Below the pieces are notes generated by a model, which ran no database searches, was not told the DNA's origin, and was given only the letters and a program-made list of their open reading frames with translations. Shown here piece after piece: positions 4,653 to 5,113 of a stretch of 5,113 nt of DNA (the stretch's first letter is position 1; every line of letters starts with the position of its first letter). Made by a program: the position numbers and the translations under genes. The DNA is from DAOTUL01 sp034437435 (GTDB lineage Bacteria; Chloroflexota; Anaerolineae; Aggregatilineales; Phototrophicaceae), in NCBI GenBank assembly GCA_964417785.1, contig CAYQJO010000297.1:1-5113 (forward strand), written 5' to 3'.

Positions 4653-5113
4653 TTACTTGCGGGTATCTTCGTGCGCCACATCGGGACTCGCAGGCCCCGG
4701 ACTGAGCCACGTCGCCCACTGGGACACATCCGGCACGTCATACGTAATAAGTCCCTCGCCCTCTGGGAGAGGGGTTTGGGGTGAGGGCTGCTTCGGTGCC
4801 GGGACAGCCATCGTCGGCAGACCCGCCATTTGATCGTACATCTCCAGGATCACGCGCTTGGTGATGTACTCGCCGCCTTCGTTGCCCTCATCCCCCCGCC
4901 CTTCTCCCAAGTGGAGAAGGGAGCTATCGTCGTCCTGTGAAGTCCCTCGCCCCTTGGGAGAGGGATTTAGGGTGAGGGCCGTCCGCGCAATGTCCTTGCG
5001 CTTCACAATCGGGAATGTCTCCATGATGTAGTCGGCGTCGTCGCGGCTGATCTGATAGAGGTGGAAGTAGAGCGCGTCCAGTTCGCAGCGCATGAGGAAG
5101 CGCCGTTCCTCGT
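4653..5113 (-). CDS. C-terminal part of a probable Eco57I-type DNA methyltransferase / type IIG-like enzyme
   Basis: The frame is open from the right edge (first full codon at 5111) to a TAA at 4653-4655, giving 152 residues; the start lies outside. The segment RCELDALYFHLYQISRDD (8-25), YIMETFPIVKRKD (28-40) and EYITKRVILEMYDQMA (81-96) matches, as I remember it, the conserved tail of large Eco57I-like N6-adenine methyltransferases of restriction or DISARM-like loci. The last part (SPGPASPDVAH) corresponds to a Pro-rich end also typical of them. The SAM-binding and NPPY motifs would be upstream and cannot be checked. Two low-complexity inserts interrupt it: residues 44-77 and about 108-122, both encoded by palindromic repeats and both in frame. 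The flanking conserved residues are intact, so the enzyme is probably still made. The exact subtype is uncertain. Confidence 0.7.
   Translation of the reverse strand, partial: EERRFLMRCELDALYFHLYQISRDDADYIMETFPIVKRKDIARTALTLNPSPKGRGTSQDDDSSLLHLGEGRGDEGNEGGEYITKRVILEMYDQMAGLPTMAVPAPKQPSPQTPLPEGEGLITYDVPDVSQWATWLSPGPASPDVAHEDTRK
4750..4789 (+). repeat. GC-rich palindromic repeat, copy a (inside the methyltransferase gene)
   Basis: A 40-base element beginning AGTCCCTCGCCC and ending GGGGTGAGGGCT. It has a stem of CCCTC..CCC against GGG..GAGGG with one bulged base per side. It matches the copy at 4941-4980 at 35 of 40 positions, in the same orientation. Read in the gene's frame it encodes the insert PSPQTPLPEGEG. 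Short elements of this type are dispersed in many bacterial genomes and are probably non-autonomous. Confidence 0.8.
4884..4924 (-). repeat. GC-rich palindromic repeat, copy b (inverted relative to its neighbour)
   Basis: Contains a perfect 9-bp stem, CCCTTCTCC (4899-4907) and GGAGAAGGG (4913-4921), with a five-base loop. On the - strand it shares CTTGGGAGA and the ending TGAGGGC with the elements at 4750 and 4941, so it is a diverged copy in the opposite direction. With the copy at 4941-4980 it forms a composite of 97 bases whose outer ends are inverted (GCCCTCA and TGAGGGC). Confidence 0.7.
4941..4980 (+). repeat. GC-rich palindromic repeat, copy c (inside the methyltransferase gene)
   Basis: A 40-base element, AGTCCCTCGCCCC to GGGTGAGGGCC, nearly identical to the one at 4750-4789. 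In the gene's frame it encodes ALTLNPSPKGRGT, a peptide signature I recognise from translated repeats of this kind. Sixteen bases separate it from the inverted copy b. Confidence 0.8.

Noticed and set aside
4741..4990. CRISPR array from the repeated CCCTC/GAGGG elements
   Set aside because: There are only three copies, in mixed orientation, with irregular spacing and inside a reading frame.

Overview
The window is a metagenome-style bacterial scaffold of moderately high GC, with one run of exactly 100 Ns. No marker gene fixes the taxon. The short palindromic repeats inside the gene at the right edge resemble GC-rich repeats I associate with Chloroflexota, but similar repeats occur in other phyla, so this is only a weak lean.

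Layout, left to right. The last 44 codons of an unrecognised + strand gene end at 135, followed by a terminator-like hairpin (159-184). A convergent - strand gene (192-605) encodes a small protein with a four-cysteine zinc ribbon and a probable winged-helix tail, and has its own extended -10 promoter. From about 650 to 945 there is no convincing gene; the stretch is packed with perfect hairpins. From 942 to 4614 runs a - strand operon, read right to left: small helical protein, HNH endonuclease, a truncated helicase remnant, a second small protein, a second HNH endonuclease, then a large Mrr_N-like/NERD/UvrD-like nuclease-helicase. The right edge (4653-5113) holds the C-terminal 152 residues of a probable Eco57I-type adenine-specific DNA methyltransferase or type IIG-like enzyme, also on the - strand, with repeats inserted in frame.

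The nuclease-helicase appears split by the N run, but 43 bases on either side of the run are identical. Collapsing that overlap removes 143 bases and joins the two halves in one frame as a 665-residue protein, so the gap is most likely a scaffolding artefact and the gene intact.

The operon carries a divergent tandem duplication: promoter, small gene, HNH gene and the first ~44 codons of the helicase gene occur twice. The two HNH proteins are both 139 residues and about 60% identical, and the two small proteins are about 58% identical. The set of methyltransferase, two HNH nucleases with partners, and a nuclease-helicase looks like a restriction or phage-defence locus. That function is inferred from domains and gene order; nothing here proves it.
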